Positions 1-7,414 of a stretch of 16,819 nucleotides of DNA are shown piece by piece (within the stretch, counting starts at the first letter, position 1; every line of letters starts with the position of its first letter). The position numbers and the translations under genes were made by a program. The notes beneath the pieces are model-generated. The model was not told where the DNA came from and made no database searches. It worked only from the letters and a program-made list of their open reading frames with translations. Where the stretch lies: NCBI GenBank assembly GCA_964369265.1, contig CAYJEV010000031.1, positions 1-16,819 of the forward strand, read 5' to 3'. The stretch comes from DAMCAP01 sp964369265. GTDB taxonomy: Bacteria > Bacillota > Clostridia > Oscillospirales > Ruminococcaceae.

Positions 1-274
1 TTCGGATTATGCTTATTATAACACAGGCGTTCTTGATAACATCTCTAAGCATTTTCTTAGCAGAGCTATTAACAGCCATGATATCTTCAAGACTAGCAGC
101 AGCGTCAGCAGTTTCTAGTGTACCAAGAGCGAACTGAATTTTCTCTGCCTCAGCATTTAGGATATGAGCAAGTGATAGCTCTTCCATACCGATGGAGGAA
201 AGAATAATGTTGATAGCGTCATCTCTGTTGATATTAACTGTGGTATCGATGTTTGGAATATTAGGCATTGACAT
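1..274 (-). CDS. small Firmicutes protein of unknown function, possibly spore-associated (C-terminus beyond window)
   Basis: The first 91 codons are visible and the frame is open to the window edge, so the C-terminus is missing. The ATG at 274 follows a good AAGGAGAA site (283-290), nine bases away. The protein begins MSMPNIPNIDTTVNINRDD and continues with the helical stretch EELSLAHILNAEAEKIQ, then a predicted helix of Ala, Ser and Lys residues. From memory, small proteins that start PNIPNI and carry EELxLxHIxNAEGEKxQ occur in Bacillus and Clostridium species, some linked to spores; I cannot confirm that link here. It lies 69 bases downstream of the 355-residue gene on the same strand with no obvious terminator between, so the two may be cotranscribed. 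There is no signal peptide and no membrane segment in the visible part. The reading frame is secure; the role is not known. Confidence 0.75.
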   Translation of the reverse strand, partial: MSMPNIPNIDTTVNINRDDAINIILSSIGMEELSLAHILNAEAEKIQFALGTLETADAAASLEDIMAVNSSAKKMLRDVIKNACVIISIIR

Positions 275-343
275 AATAAAAGTTCTCCTTAAAATTTATT
301 TGTGGTTTGCACACTACATACTATTCGATTATGAGAAATAGTG

Positions 344-1411
344 TTACATATAAATTTGTATTATTTCTTCAAAATCAAAAATAACCTCTCCTATAACTTT
401 TTCTATATTTTCCATATTGTTGAAGTCAGCTATTTTATCTTTAAGTGTGGTTATTATTTGTTCGCTATTTTGGAAAAGAAGTTTTTGAAGTGATGGATAG
501 TTTTCGTATAGTAAAAGAAGTTCTTTGTTGAGGGTTTCTTCCTTCTCTTCTAGTTTTGCTCGCTTTTCGCCAAGCTTTTTACCAAAAGAGATAAGAATAG
601 GCTTCTTTCCTTCCCAGTCGATAGAGAGCCTATATTTTTGTTTGGCTTCATTGACTGTGTTAGTATATTTTATTATTTCGTTTGATAGAAGATCCTGTTC
701 TTGTTTTAGGGAAATGCTTTCAGTAGTTGCAGCATTGAAGGCAGATGAAACTGATTTATAGTTTTCGTATAATCCATTAAGTTCCTTATCTTGATAAATA
801 TATGGTAGGTGTGTGCTTAATTTCTCTAAGATACTATACTCTGTTGTTAGGTTTGGGAAATGCTCGAAAAAATTTGCAAATCCATTAAACTTTTCATTAA
901 AAGGAGTCATTAGTATGCTATTTATGTCATTTAATGCTGATAGAAGATCTTTGTGTGCAACAGTCCTTTTATGTTCTTCATTTGCGATGCTTTTTAATAG
1001 GCTTAAAAGCCTATCATAATCTTTTTTCTCTGCATTTCTATCAAAACTTAGCAAGCTGAGTTCTTCTGCGATGGTTTTGGTTTTGTTATAGACTAAAAGC
1101 TTTTTTGATATGTCGCTGAGCTTATTCTCCTTTTCATTTGTTGCTGTTGCATTTTGAAGTGATTCTAAATCGCTTTGCTCTTCTTGTAATTCTATATTAG
1201 CGAATGGCTCTATGTTTACTACCTCAGCTTGTAAATTATTTTCTTTTGCCTCAACTTTATTACTATCATCACCATTAAATTGCTCTGTTAGCATATCATT
1301 ATTTTCGACCTCATCTATATTATCATCTGCGACTATATTCTCAACTGACAGTAGCTCTTGTTTTTCTGCGTCTTGCTTTTTAGTCCCAAATAGTTTAGAA
1401 AAGAAATTCAT
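344..1411 (-). CDS. hypothetical coiled-coil protein, 355 residues
   Basis: I do not recognise this protein. The ATG at 1411 follows a strong AAGGAGG site with a spacing of about seven bases, so the start is secure. After a short basic N-terminus (FFSKLFGTKK) comes an acidic, low-complexity linker to about residue 95, rich in Glu, Asp and Asn. The rest is predicted almost entirely helical, with long charged heptad-like stretches around residues 110-170, 230-270 and 275-345, the last rich in Lys and Glu. I saw no cysteine, no signal peptide and no transmembrane helix, so it is probably cytosolic and may act as a scaffold or partner protein. The small protein of 1-274 follows on the same strand. 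It faces the next gene's terminator at 1502-1536 and is a separate transcription unit from the BCCT gene. The coding call is secure; the function is unknown. Confidence 0.8.
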   Translation of the reverse strand: MNFFSKLFGTKKQDAEKQELLSVENIVADDNIDEVENNDMLTEQFNGDDSNKVEAKENNLQAEVVNIEPFANIELQEEQSDLESLQNATATNEKENKLSDISKKLLVYNKTKTIAEELSLLSFDRNAEKKDYDRLLSLLKSIANEEHKRTVAHKDLLSALNDINSILMTPFNEKFNGFANFFEHFPNLTTEYSILEKLSTHLPYIYQDKELNGLYENYKSVSSAFNAATTESISLKQEQDLLSNEIIKYTNTVNEAKQKYRLSIDWEGKKPILISFGKKLGEKRAKLEEKEETLNKELLLLYENYPSLQKLLFQNSEQIITTLKDKIADFNNMENIEKVIGEVIFDFEEIIQIYM

Positions 1412-1501
1412 CTCGTTTCCTCCTTAATAAGAATATGTTGATATTATTAAATATACTATATTATGTTATAGGGGGAGCTAGATGTTACTATGGCAGAATA
1501 T

Positions 1502-1536
1502 AAAAAACGATGCCTTCAATAAAGAAAGCATCGTTT
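1502..1536 (-). terminator. intrinsic terminator of the BCCT transporter gene
   Basis: A 9-bp perfect stem (AAACGATGC at 1505-1513 with GCATCGTTT at 1528-1536) encloses a 14-base loop. Read on the minus strand it runs straight into six T residues (complement of 1502-1507). It lies about 60 bases beyond the BCCT stop codon. The plus-strand side has only a short T tract, so it is best assigned to the minus-strand transcript. Confidence 0.8.
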
Positions 1537-1596
1537 AAAGCTAAAAGTATAATTTAATGACTAATACTTCTAATAATGTAAACACATATAATTAAA

Positions 1597-3162
1597 TTAG
1601 TCGTGAGAAGTTGCAACTGACTTTTCAGTTATTTCATCAGGCTTTTCTTCAAAAACTTGCTTTGGAGCAGGTTTATCGCATAGTTCATTTTGCTTTAGTA
1701 CCTTTACAAAGGAGTACATACAGAACATCATAATTATTGCAAATGGGAAAGCCGCAACTATGGATACTGTTTGAAGCATTTGAAGACCGTTTGCACTACC
1801 AAGCATTAAAGCAAGCGCAAGGGCGGACTGGATAAGTCCCCAGATTACTTTTCTTTGAGTTGTAGGGTTAAGGTCACCACGAGATGACAGCATTCCTAAT
1901 ACGAATGTCGCTGAGTCAGCAGAAGTGATAAAGAAAGTACATAGCAGGATAATAACTACAAATGAGATTATATTGCCAAATTGATATTGTTGTAGCACAA
2001 CGAATAGAGCTGTTGAAGTAGACTGGATAGCTTCAGTTGCAACTTCGACACCTGTGTTAATGCTCATTGTGCCAAACACAGCAAACCATACAAAAGAAAC
2101 GGCTGTTGGAGCAAGAAGAACACCAGTCACAAACTCTTTAATAGTTCTGCCTTTTGAGATTCTTGCAATGAATATAGCAGAGAAAGGACACCAAGCAATC
2201 CACCACGCCCAGTAGAAGATAGTCCAGCCGCCAAACCAACCAGCGTCAGCATGTGCGCCTGTTTGTAGGGAGCTATATACAAATTGGTTTATATAGTCGC
2301 CAGTACCCTCAACAAGAGTTCTAAGGATAGGCACCATTCCACCAATAGCTGCTGCACCAATAGCGATAACAAGAGCTATACTAACATTTAGGTTGGAAAG
2401 GAATTTAATTCCTTTATCAAGACCAGTTACAGCAGAGATAATAAATAGCACTGTTACAACGGCAATAATAACTATTAGCGACATATTGTCCTCTGGTATG
2501 CCGAATAAGAAGTTAAGTCCGCTGTTGATTTGATAAGCGCCAAGACCTAGTGATGTTGCAACACCAGCTATAGTAGCGAAGATTGCTAATACGTCTATTG
2601 CTATACCGATTTTGCTGTTGACAACATCTTCGCCTAGTAGAGGAATGAATAGCGTACTAATAAGCCCTGGCTTATTTTTTCTAAACTGCATATAAGCAAG
2701 AGCTAACGCAACAACAGAATAGTTTGCCCAAGGGTGTAAGCCCCAGTGAAGGAAGGATTTATTGATAGCAAATCTAGCAGCTTCAGCAGTTGTTGGATCA
2801 GCACCAACAGGAGCCAGCCAGTAGTTAAGAGGCTCAGCAGCTCCCCAGAATACAAGCCCTATTCCCATACCAGCTGAGAAAAGCATAGCAAACCAAGAAA
2901 TGTTGCTATATTCAGGTTTTGAGTCGTCAGGACCTAGCTTAATATTTTTGTATTTGCTAAAGAAGCCAATCCAAACAACAAATACAACAAAGCTAAACAT
3001 TACAGCAGAATAGAACCAACCAAAAGTATTAGAAATATATGAGAAAAGCGCATTTCCTACAGCCTCGAAGCTTGCAGGGAATAAAAGACCCCATCCAACT
3101 ATTGAAAGGGAAACAATAAGCGATACCACATAGGTGGGATTCATATTTTTATTATAAGTCAT
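1597..3162 (-). CDS. BCCT family betaine/choline/carnitine transporter
   Basis: A secondary transporter of the BCCT family, most likely importing glycine betaine or a related quaternary amine across the cytoplasmic membrane. About twelve hydrophobic segments are visible over 521 residues. The TM3 glycine motif SAGMGIGLVFWG (about residues 96-107) is of the type found in sodium-coupled betaine carriers. The TM8 aromatic box is present as Trp320, Trp321 and Trp324 in YWAWWIAW, matching the substrate-binding tryptophans of BetP. The start at 3162 is chosen because AAGGAGAA lies just before it; a longer frame reaches back to 3195 but has no ribosome site. The C-terminal tail is short and charged, without the long regulatory extension of BetP. 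The gene lies downstream of the Grd reductase genes, next to a grdH 3' remnant, which supports betaine as substrate. Family assignment is secure; exact substrate and coupling ion are inferred. Confidence 0.93.
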   Translation of the reverse strand: MTYNKNMNPTYVVSLIVSLSIVGWGLLFPASFEAVGNALFSYISNTFGWFYSAVMFSFVVFVVWIGFFSKYKNIKLGPDDSKPEYSNISWFAMLFSAGMGIGLVFWGAAEPLNYWLAPVGADPTTAEAARFAINKSFLHWGLHPWANYSVVALALAYMQFRKNKPGLISTLFIPLLGEDVVNSKIGIAIDVLAIFATIAGVATSLGLGAYQINSGLNFLFGIPEDNMSLIVIIAVVTVLFIISAVTGLDKGIKFLSNLNVSIALVIAIGAAAIGGMVPILRTLVEGTGDYINQFVYSSLQTGAHADAGWFGGWTIFYWAWWIAWCPFSAIFIARISKGRTIKEFVTGVLLAPTAVSFVWFAVFGTMSINTGVEVATEAIQSTSTALFVVLQQYQFGNIISFVVIILLCTFFITSADSATFVLGMLSSRGDLNPTTQRKVIWGLIQSALALALMLGSANGLQMLQTVSIVAAFPFAIIMMFCMYSFVKVLKQNELCDKPAPKQVFEEKPDEITEKSVATSHD

Positions 3163-3284
3163 TGCGTTCTCCTTAGAATTTTTTGTTTTCAACATTGTTA
3201 ATTTTGTTAAAAATAAAATCTTAAATTGTATTATTTGTTAAACTATGATACTATATAGAATTTATATGCTAACTTTCTTAAAAG

Positions 3285-3298
3285 TATACACGTTTACT
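3285..3298. promoter_or_regulatory. candidate catabolite-responsive (cre-like) palindrome upstream of BCCT gene
   Basis: TATACACGTTTACT matches 11 of 14 positions of the palindromic CcpA site TGTAAACGTTTACA. It lies about 120 bases upstream of the BCCT start in an AT-rich leader for which I could not fix one clear promoter (a TATA-rich stretch lies near 3250-3260). This is a pattern match only. Confidence 0.3.
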
Positions 3299-3315
3299 TA
3301 AAGTTTCTAAATATT

Positions 3316-3342
3316 GCTGCCCCATTAAGGCAAAGGGGCAGC
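3316..3342 (-). terminator. GC-rich hairpin, probable old terminator of the grd operon
   Basis: A perfect 8-bp stem (GCTGCCCC at 3316-3323, GGGGCAGC at 3335-3342) has an 11-base loop. On the minus strand it is followed by AATATTTAG, a weak T tract. It sits about 30 bases past the stop codon of the grdH remnant, where the terminator of an intact grdH would be. The remaining bases 3163-3315 hold the AT-rich leader of the BCCT gene. Confidence 0.5.
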
Positions 3343-3370
3343 TAATAACTAAGGTGTGTTATGGATTATG

Positions 3371-3515
3371 TTAGATGATTGGTTTAAATACAGTTTGCTC
3401 CTTAACATCGGTTGCAAGTGCATCTAAAGCACCTTTAACTCTTGAATAACGAAGCTTCCATTGGTCTTCTTTTGAAGTGGAAGGATCGCCTAGAGGATAT
3501 GGGATAGAGATAGTT
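3371..3515 (-). pseudogene. 3' remnant of a second grdH-like gene (last 47 codons)
   Basis: On the minus strand this stretch encodes the C-terminus of a Grd component B gamma subunit (starting TISIPYPLGD, ending TVFKPII) and stops at TAA 3371-3373. Bases 3381-3515 match 6100-6234 in the complete grdH at 133 of 135 positions. Both differences are synonymous (AAA/AAG and GGT/GGC). The final codons diverge as CCA ATC ATC versus CCT GTT ATT. Homology ends abruptly at 3515/3516, where an in-frame TAA (3517-3515) and then an unrelated hairpin replace the rest of the gene. There is no start codon or ribosome site, so this is a dead fragment. Its place just upstream of the BCCT gene suggests that the original locus read grdH-BCCT before the 3516-6089 block arrived. 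Confidence 0.88.
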
Positions 3516-3560
3516 TAGAGCGTACCCCCGCTATCTCGACATAGTGAGGGCACGCTATAG
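3516..3560. repeat. long imperfect GC-rich hairpin at the breakpoint of the grdH remnant
   Basis: AGCGTACCCCCGCTAT (3519-3534) pairs with ATAGTGAGGGCACGCT (3541-3556) around a six-base loop. Read on the minus strand, 15 of 16 positions pair, counting two G-U pairs. It starts four bases from the point where grdH homology ends and lies about 45 bases past the C45 stop codon. There is no T run after it on either strand, so it is not a standard intrinsic terminator, though it could still stabilise the 3' end of the MFS-C45 transcript. It could also be an element end or recombination site. The bases between it and the C45 stop (3561-3601) hold nothing I recognise. Confidence 0.6.
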
Positions 3561-3601
3561 ATAAAAGACCTTCGCAGGAACCTTTGCTTGTAAAATGTTA
3601 A

Positions 3602-4663
3602 TTATGCCTTATATTCATCAAACTCATGGCAGAGGTATGGATATTCGCAAGGGTTAGAGTGAGTGATATACATTTTTCCTTCGCTCAAATCATAAACTTG
3701 CCCCGCAAGAGTTTTAGCCATCGGACGAACATGATTTGGGTGTGTGCAGATGCTATATGGAAAATTAGCATGGTCTTTGAAAAACTCCTTAGCGATATTT
3801 GCATCAATTTTGCCAAAATTTTCTTGTAGAAGTGTTGCCATTCTGCGGTTTCTTTGTTGAGTAGACCAAGAAACCGTTGTATCGGGTTCACCGTGTGCAA
3901 AAATATTGTGATTGGAGTGAGTACCTGTAACTTCATATACCTCTGTATACACCTTGTTTGGGAAACACTCAAGACCGGTCGAACCCTTGTCTTTATGGCA
4001 AATCATAAAGTAGTTTGGAATTGCGTGTGGAATAGTTTGAATGTATTCTACAGCTTGTTCATAGTCCATCTGCAACACTTCGCGAATAATAACATTAGTG
4101 GGAACACCGTGATCTCTTAGACCGTTGTCAATATATGTCCAAAGAACAGCAACTCCTTTGTTATTACAACCCATATATGCGGTAATGCCGGGGTGTGTGT
4201 AAATCATCATTTCATGTCCATCTTCAGATTTATGATGAATTGTAAGGTCAAGTTCGGGAGCGAATTCGTCCATTCTTTCATCGTTGGTTTGTCCGCAGAT
4301 GGTTAGACCGCTTTTTGTTGCTGCACCCATAGCGGTGAATGCTGTGCACTTATCACTAACACTTATCTTATCACAATCAAAAGACTTCTCATATGCGGTG
4401 GTAATTGCAAGAACCTTGTTTACAGGTAAACAAGCACCTGCCGCCATACCTTGCACTTCCGCTAAGGTGTGAGGAGCATACTTTTCCATAATGGGGATAT
4501 ACTTGTCGCATTGCTCAACCCATTTTTCAAAGTTGTAGCCTAAGTTCCCATAATGCCTTACAAGGTTCACATAATTAGCTTCAATTCTGTTTTTAAGAAT
4601 TGCACCTATTTCTCTGCCACGGTTAAAATCATTGCCCTCTACTTTTAGATATCTGCTGTACAT
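3602..4663 (-). CDS. C45-type autoproteolytic acyltransferase / amidohydrolase (Ntn-hydrolase family)
   Basis: A 353-residue protein resembling the acyl-CoA:6-aminopenicillanic acid acyltransferase (IAT) family, MEROPS C45. Members cleave themselves to expose an N-terminal cysteine nucleophile and then hydrolyse or transfer acyl groups on amide bonds. The expected site is visible as DKCTAF with Cys106 as nucleophile, followed about 18 residues later by ICGQTNDE, the counterpart of the family GQNWD motif. The N-terminal part (GNDFNRGREIGAIL, later EVQGMAAGA) also fits. There is no signal peptide, so it probably acts in the cytosol. The ATG at 4663 follows AAGGGAGA. It begins 42 bases after the MFS gene and is very likely cotranscribed with it, suggesting import of a conjugate followed by hydrolysis. 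Bacterial members have diverse substrates and this one cannot be read from sequence. Penicillin chemistry should not be assumed. Confidence 0.85.
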   Translation of the reverse strand: MYSRYLKVEGNDFNRGREIGAILKNRIEANYVNLVRHYGNLGYNFEKWVEQCDKYIPIMEKYAPHTLAEVQGMAAGACLPVNKVLAITTAYEKSFDCDKISVSDKCTAFTAMGAATKSGLTICGQTNDERMDEFAPELDLTIHHKSEDGHEMMIYTHPGITAYMGCNNKGVAVLWTYIDNGLRDHGVPTNVIIREVLQMDYEQAVEYIQTIPHAIPNYFMICHKDKGSTGLECFPNKVYTEVYEVTGTHSNHNIFAHGEPDTTVSWSTQQRNRRMATLLQENFGKIDANIAKEFFKDHANFPYSICTHPNHVRPMAKTLAGQVYDLSEGKMYITHSNPCEYPYLCHEFDEYKA

Positions 4664-4705
4664 AACAAATCTCCCTTAATAATATTGTTTATTTTATTTT
4701 TAAAA

Positions 4706-5944
4706 TTACGCTTGTTTTGCGGGTTTTACTGTATATCTTCTCAGTGCGATTGTGAATATCACGCCTAACACTACAAAAGCGATCATAAGCATAAATACAT
4801 AGTTATAACCGGTTGCGCCCAGATTTGTCTCTACCATGTTACCTACTAAAGTGTAGATAAACAGCTCACAAGAGAAACCAATCATTGATACAAGAGAGGA
4901 AGCCATACCTATCTGGTGTGTAGGAATATCAAGTTCGCTTAGTGGAGCCATATACATTGTTTTGTTTGTCACAACTGCAAAGATACCTATTAGAGCAATT
5001 GCGATAAATGGATATAGCATACTTGGAACTGACGGAATCATAATCAAGCCCACACCGGCAACACCTACTACGGTGTAACCGATAAACATAAGTTTGCTTA
5101 CGCTTCCAAGTTTACCCGAAAAGATACCGCTGGTTATTCCTGCGATTGTAGGTAGAATAGCCATTCTTATAGTACCAAATGCAGCGGCAAACTGGGGGGA
5201 TACATTCATAATTTTCTCTAAGTATGGTACGATCATACCGGTGCAAGTATATGCACAAAGTGTGCAGAATACAATACCGCCAAGCAACCAAATAGATGGT
5301 GTCTTTACAAAGAAGAATGCTTGCTTAAAGCTCTCTGCTAAGGTTGGGTATGTTGTATTCTTGCCCTCATCTGTTTTAAAGAATACTAATGTAATAACGG
5401 TCATAATAACAAGGAGAATCGAATATAACGCGATTACGCTCTGAATGCCTGTTTTTCCTTCGCCAAACCATGTAAACACGAATATTGAACAGAAACTCAT
5501 AACCGTATATGCCGCCGCCCTAAAAGACTCCATATAGCCGTATGACTTAACACGGTTTTCGCCCATAGCTGCAGAAACCTTGTTCATAATTGGCCAGTAC
5601 ATTGTAGTGGTAAACGACCATATGCTGAAGATAACCAAACAAGCAGCATAGTTTGGAAGTGTAGCATACCAAAATCCGCCAGCAGCTGTCATAGCCAAAA
5701 TTAATACCAGCATAGATTTTGTGGAAAATCTATCTGCCAGATATCCGCAAGGTATTCCTATTACCAAAAATGCCAACGCATACATCGATAAAAGCCCACC
5801 CATTTCGGTATCAGTAATGCCAAGTCCATTCATAAGCGAAACATAATATGTATCTTTTAGATATGGTAGGATAAACATCGCTCCGGCTCCAATACCCACT
5901 GCGAACAATACAATCATCTGCTTTAAAGTAATACTTTTTTTCAT
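4706..5944 (-). CDS. MFS transporter, cotranscribed with the C45 hydrolase
   Basis: A 412-residue major facilitator superfamily protein with about twelve hydrophobic segments. The loop after TM2 carries GIPCGYLADRFSTKSML, the expected G-x3-D-R-x-S/T motif of the family, and a charged central loop (about residues 190-210, FFKTDEGKNTTYP) separates the halves. The ATG at 5944 follows GAGGAGAA at good spacing. It resembles the nitrate/sugar-phosphate-like MFS carriers that import organic anions, but substrate cannot be assigned. It is the first gene after the complete grdH, separated by 145 bases that contain a terminator hairpin and a pair of direct repeats, so it probably has its own promoter. 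The C45 hydrolase follows directly. Bases here seem richer in CCG and CGG words than in neighbouring genes, but I made no count. Confidence 0.88.
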   Translation of the reverse strand: MKKSITLKQMIVLFAVGIGAGAMFILPYLKDTYYVSLMNGLGITDTEMGGLLSMYALAFLVIGIPCGYLADRFSTKSMLVLILAMTAAGGFWYATLPNYAACLVIFSIWSFTTTMYWPIMNKVSAAMGENRVKSYGYMESFRAAAYTVMSFCSIFVFTWFGEGKTGIQSVIALYSILLVIMTVITLVFFKTDEGKNTTYPTLAESFKQAFFFVKTPSIWLLGGIVFCTLCAYTCTGMIVPYLEKIMNVSPQFAAAFGTIRMAILPTIAGITSGIFSGKLGSVSKLMFIGYTVVGVAGVGLIMIPSVPSMLYPFIAIALIGIFAVVTNKTMYMAPLSELDIPTHQIGMASSLVSMIGFSCELFIYTLVGNMVETNLGATGYNYVFMLMIAFVVLGVIFTIALRRYTVKPAKQA

Positions 5945-5982
5945 AAATTTCTCCTCTAAAATATATCAATAGTTTTGCGCAA

Positions 5983-6012
5983 ATTTTGAACGGTTTTTTA
6001 TATATTTTGAAC
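5983..6012. promoter_or_regulatory. two 9-bp direct repeats spaced by 12 bp upstream of the MFS-C45 pair
   Basis: ATTTTGAAC occurs at 5983-5991 and again at 6004-6012 (GTTCAAAAT on the coding strand), a 21-bp period or two helical turns. Nine-base direct repeats 12 bp apart is the layout used by LytTR-domain response regulators, and the promoter-proximal copy, ACCGTTCAA, fits eight of nine consensus positions. They lie 39-68 bases before the MFS start codon, overlapping where the promoter should be. No LytTR gene is in the window. Confidence 0.4.
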
Positions 6013-6036
6013 ATGATTATTTTTGGGTCATATTTT

Positions 6037-6059
6037 AAACCCCGTAGTAGCTGGGGCTT
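6037..6059 (-). terminator. hairpin terminator after grdH
   Basis: On the minus strand AAGCCCC and GGGGTTT (6053-6059 with 6037-6043) form a seven-pair stem with one G-U pair and a nine-base loop. An AT-rich tail TTTAAAATATG follows. It begins about 30 bases past the grdH stop codon. The T tract is weak, so some read-through into the MFS-C45 genes is possible. Confidence 0.55.
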
Positions 6060-6089
6060 AAAATTAAACAAGACAAGTGTGATGTTCTA

Positions 6090-7394
6090 TTAAATAACAG
6101 GTTTAAATACAGTTTGCTCCTTAACATCGGTTGCAAGTGCATCTAAAGCGCCCTTAACTCTTGAATAACGAAGCTTCCATTGGTCTTCTTTTGAAGTGGA
6201 AGGATCGCCTAGAGGATATGGGATAGAGATAGTTGGGTAAATTCTATTAGCTCCAACTGTCTTTGCAACAGGAACAAGGTTACACATTTGAACTACAGGG
6301 AACTGAGCTTTCTCAAACTCTTTAACCATCGTTGCGCCGCAACGTGTGCAAGTTCCTCAAGTAGAAACCATAATTACACCATCTACATTATCTTCTTTTA
6401 GTAGAGGAATAATCTCTATTGCCATACGAGAAGCCTCAGCCTCTGTTGTACCAGTACCAACTGTTGAATAGAAATATGGATGTAGAGAGCCGTAGTAGCC
6501 TTCTTCTAGCAGTTTGTGTAGTGCATCTGCTGGTGTAATTACATTAGGATCAGAGTCAGCAGCTGCAGGGTCAAAACCAGCATGGATAGTCTTGTATTCA
6601 CCGCCTAATAATGGCTTAGTGATATCGTATCTGCCCCAACGAGTTGCAGATGCAGATTGAATTCTATCAGGATTGTTTACAGGTACAATACCTCCAGTTG
6701 TAACAAGGGCAATCTTTGCAGATTTTAAATCTTTAATTGCATCCATAATTGCAACACGCTCAGAAATTTTAATTGGAAGCTCTGTTTGGAACTTCTCACC
6801 AGAAATTTTCTTTAGAAGCATATCAACCATTCTCTCGGAAGCAGTCTTTTCATCAGCCAGCCATGCTTGGTGACGAATACCACGAGGGAAGTAGTTCATT
6901 TCATCGGCAGATTTCATTTGCTCGCCAGAAAGAAGCATGTTACCAATTGCGCCAAGCACCTTAACGTCAGAACGCATCTTAGCAGCTGAATTACCACCAA
7001 TAGCAATTAACATGTCCTTTTTGAACATCTCAACGCCAGGGTTTTCCTCATGCATTGAAGTTGCAACAGGTACATTGAATTTTTCATGTACAGCCTTACA
7101 AATAGTACCACAAGCAACGCCATATCTACCAGCTTGGAAAGCAGGACCTGCAAGGAATAAATCGAATTCCTTATCAGAAAGCATTTCTAAAATTGTATTT
7201 ACAGCAGCTTCTGTGTTAGTACCCATATAGTTATCACCACAAATTATAGTGTGTGTGATTTCAGCATCAAGGTTCTTAGCAAGCTCAGCAGCAGGACCAA
7301 CTAGACCAGTGTGGATTTCAGGCTCCATACCAGCTTTGTCTTCGCCACCAATCTGACCAAAGAACTGATTTATATAAAGAATAGCCTTTTTCAT
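6090..7394 (-). CDS. grdH: glycine/sarcosine/betaine reductase component B gamma subunit, selenoprotein (betaine type likely)
   Basis: A selenoprotein that attacks the C-N bond of its amine substrate together with the pyruvoyl subunit, handing a carboxymethyl group to selenoprotein A. An in-frame TGA at 6357-6359 is read as selenocysteine. The flanking peptide is VSTUGTCTRCGATMVKE, with the family motif UxxCxxC at residues 346, 349 and 352. The frame then continues for 88 more residues to a TAA at 6090, giving 434 residues, the usual family length. A conventional gene caller would split it in two. The start at 7394 follows GGAGGTG at six bases; an earlier in-frame ATG at 7409 is part of that ribosome site. 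The N-terminus (AILYINQFFGQIGGEDKAG) and PAFQAGRYGVACGTICKAV are typical. GrdB, GrdF and GrdH are close relatives. I favour GrdH because of the BCCT gene and overall resemblance, but sarcosine (GrdF) is possible. It follows grdI by 20 bases. Confidence 0.93.
6330..6344 (-). promoter_or_regulatory. putative bacterial SECIS hairpin in grdH
   Basis: Read on the minus strand, CGTTGC and GCAACG pair perfectly around a GGC apical loop. The loop is about 19-21 bases downstream of the UGA at 6357-6359. This position and a G in the apical loop match bacterial SECIS elements, which recruit SelB with Sec-tRNA. The hairpin is inside the coding region, where its bases also encode part of RCGAT. Confidence 0.75.
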
Positions 7395-7414
7395 AGCTTT
7401 CACCTCCATTAAAA

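Noticed and set aside
1..11. TTCGGATTATG at the window start also occurs at 11879-11889.
   Set aside because: An 11-base match with unrelated flanks, one copy inside coding sequence; consistent with chance.
3685..3972. A 95-codon minus-strand frame inside the C45 gene, and similar overlapping frames elsewhere (for example 5094-5444 plus, 6937-7230 plus, 14500-14823 minus).
   Set aside because: They lie inside well-supported genes in other frames, lack ribosome sites and show no recognisable protein features.
5811..6071. An 86-codon minus-strand frame overlapping the start of the MFS gene.
   Set aside because: It is AT-rich, has no ribosome site, crosses the grdH terminator and the repeat pair, and overlaps the MFS start out of frame.
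3516..6089. An insertion sequence or integrative element with its own recombinase.
   Set aside because: No transposase or integrase frame is present. The block holds only the MFS and C45 genes, so homologous or illegitimate recombination is more likely.
6090..7394. Reading grdH as a frameshifted or nonsense pseudogene split at the TGA at 6357.
   Set aside because: The UxxCxxC context, the downstream hairpin and full family length after read-through show that the TGA encodes selenocysteine.
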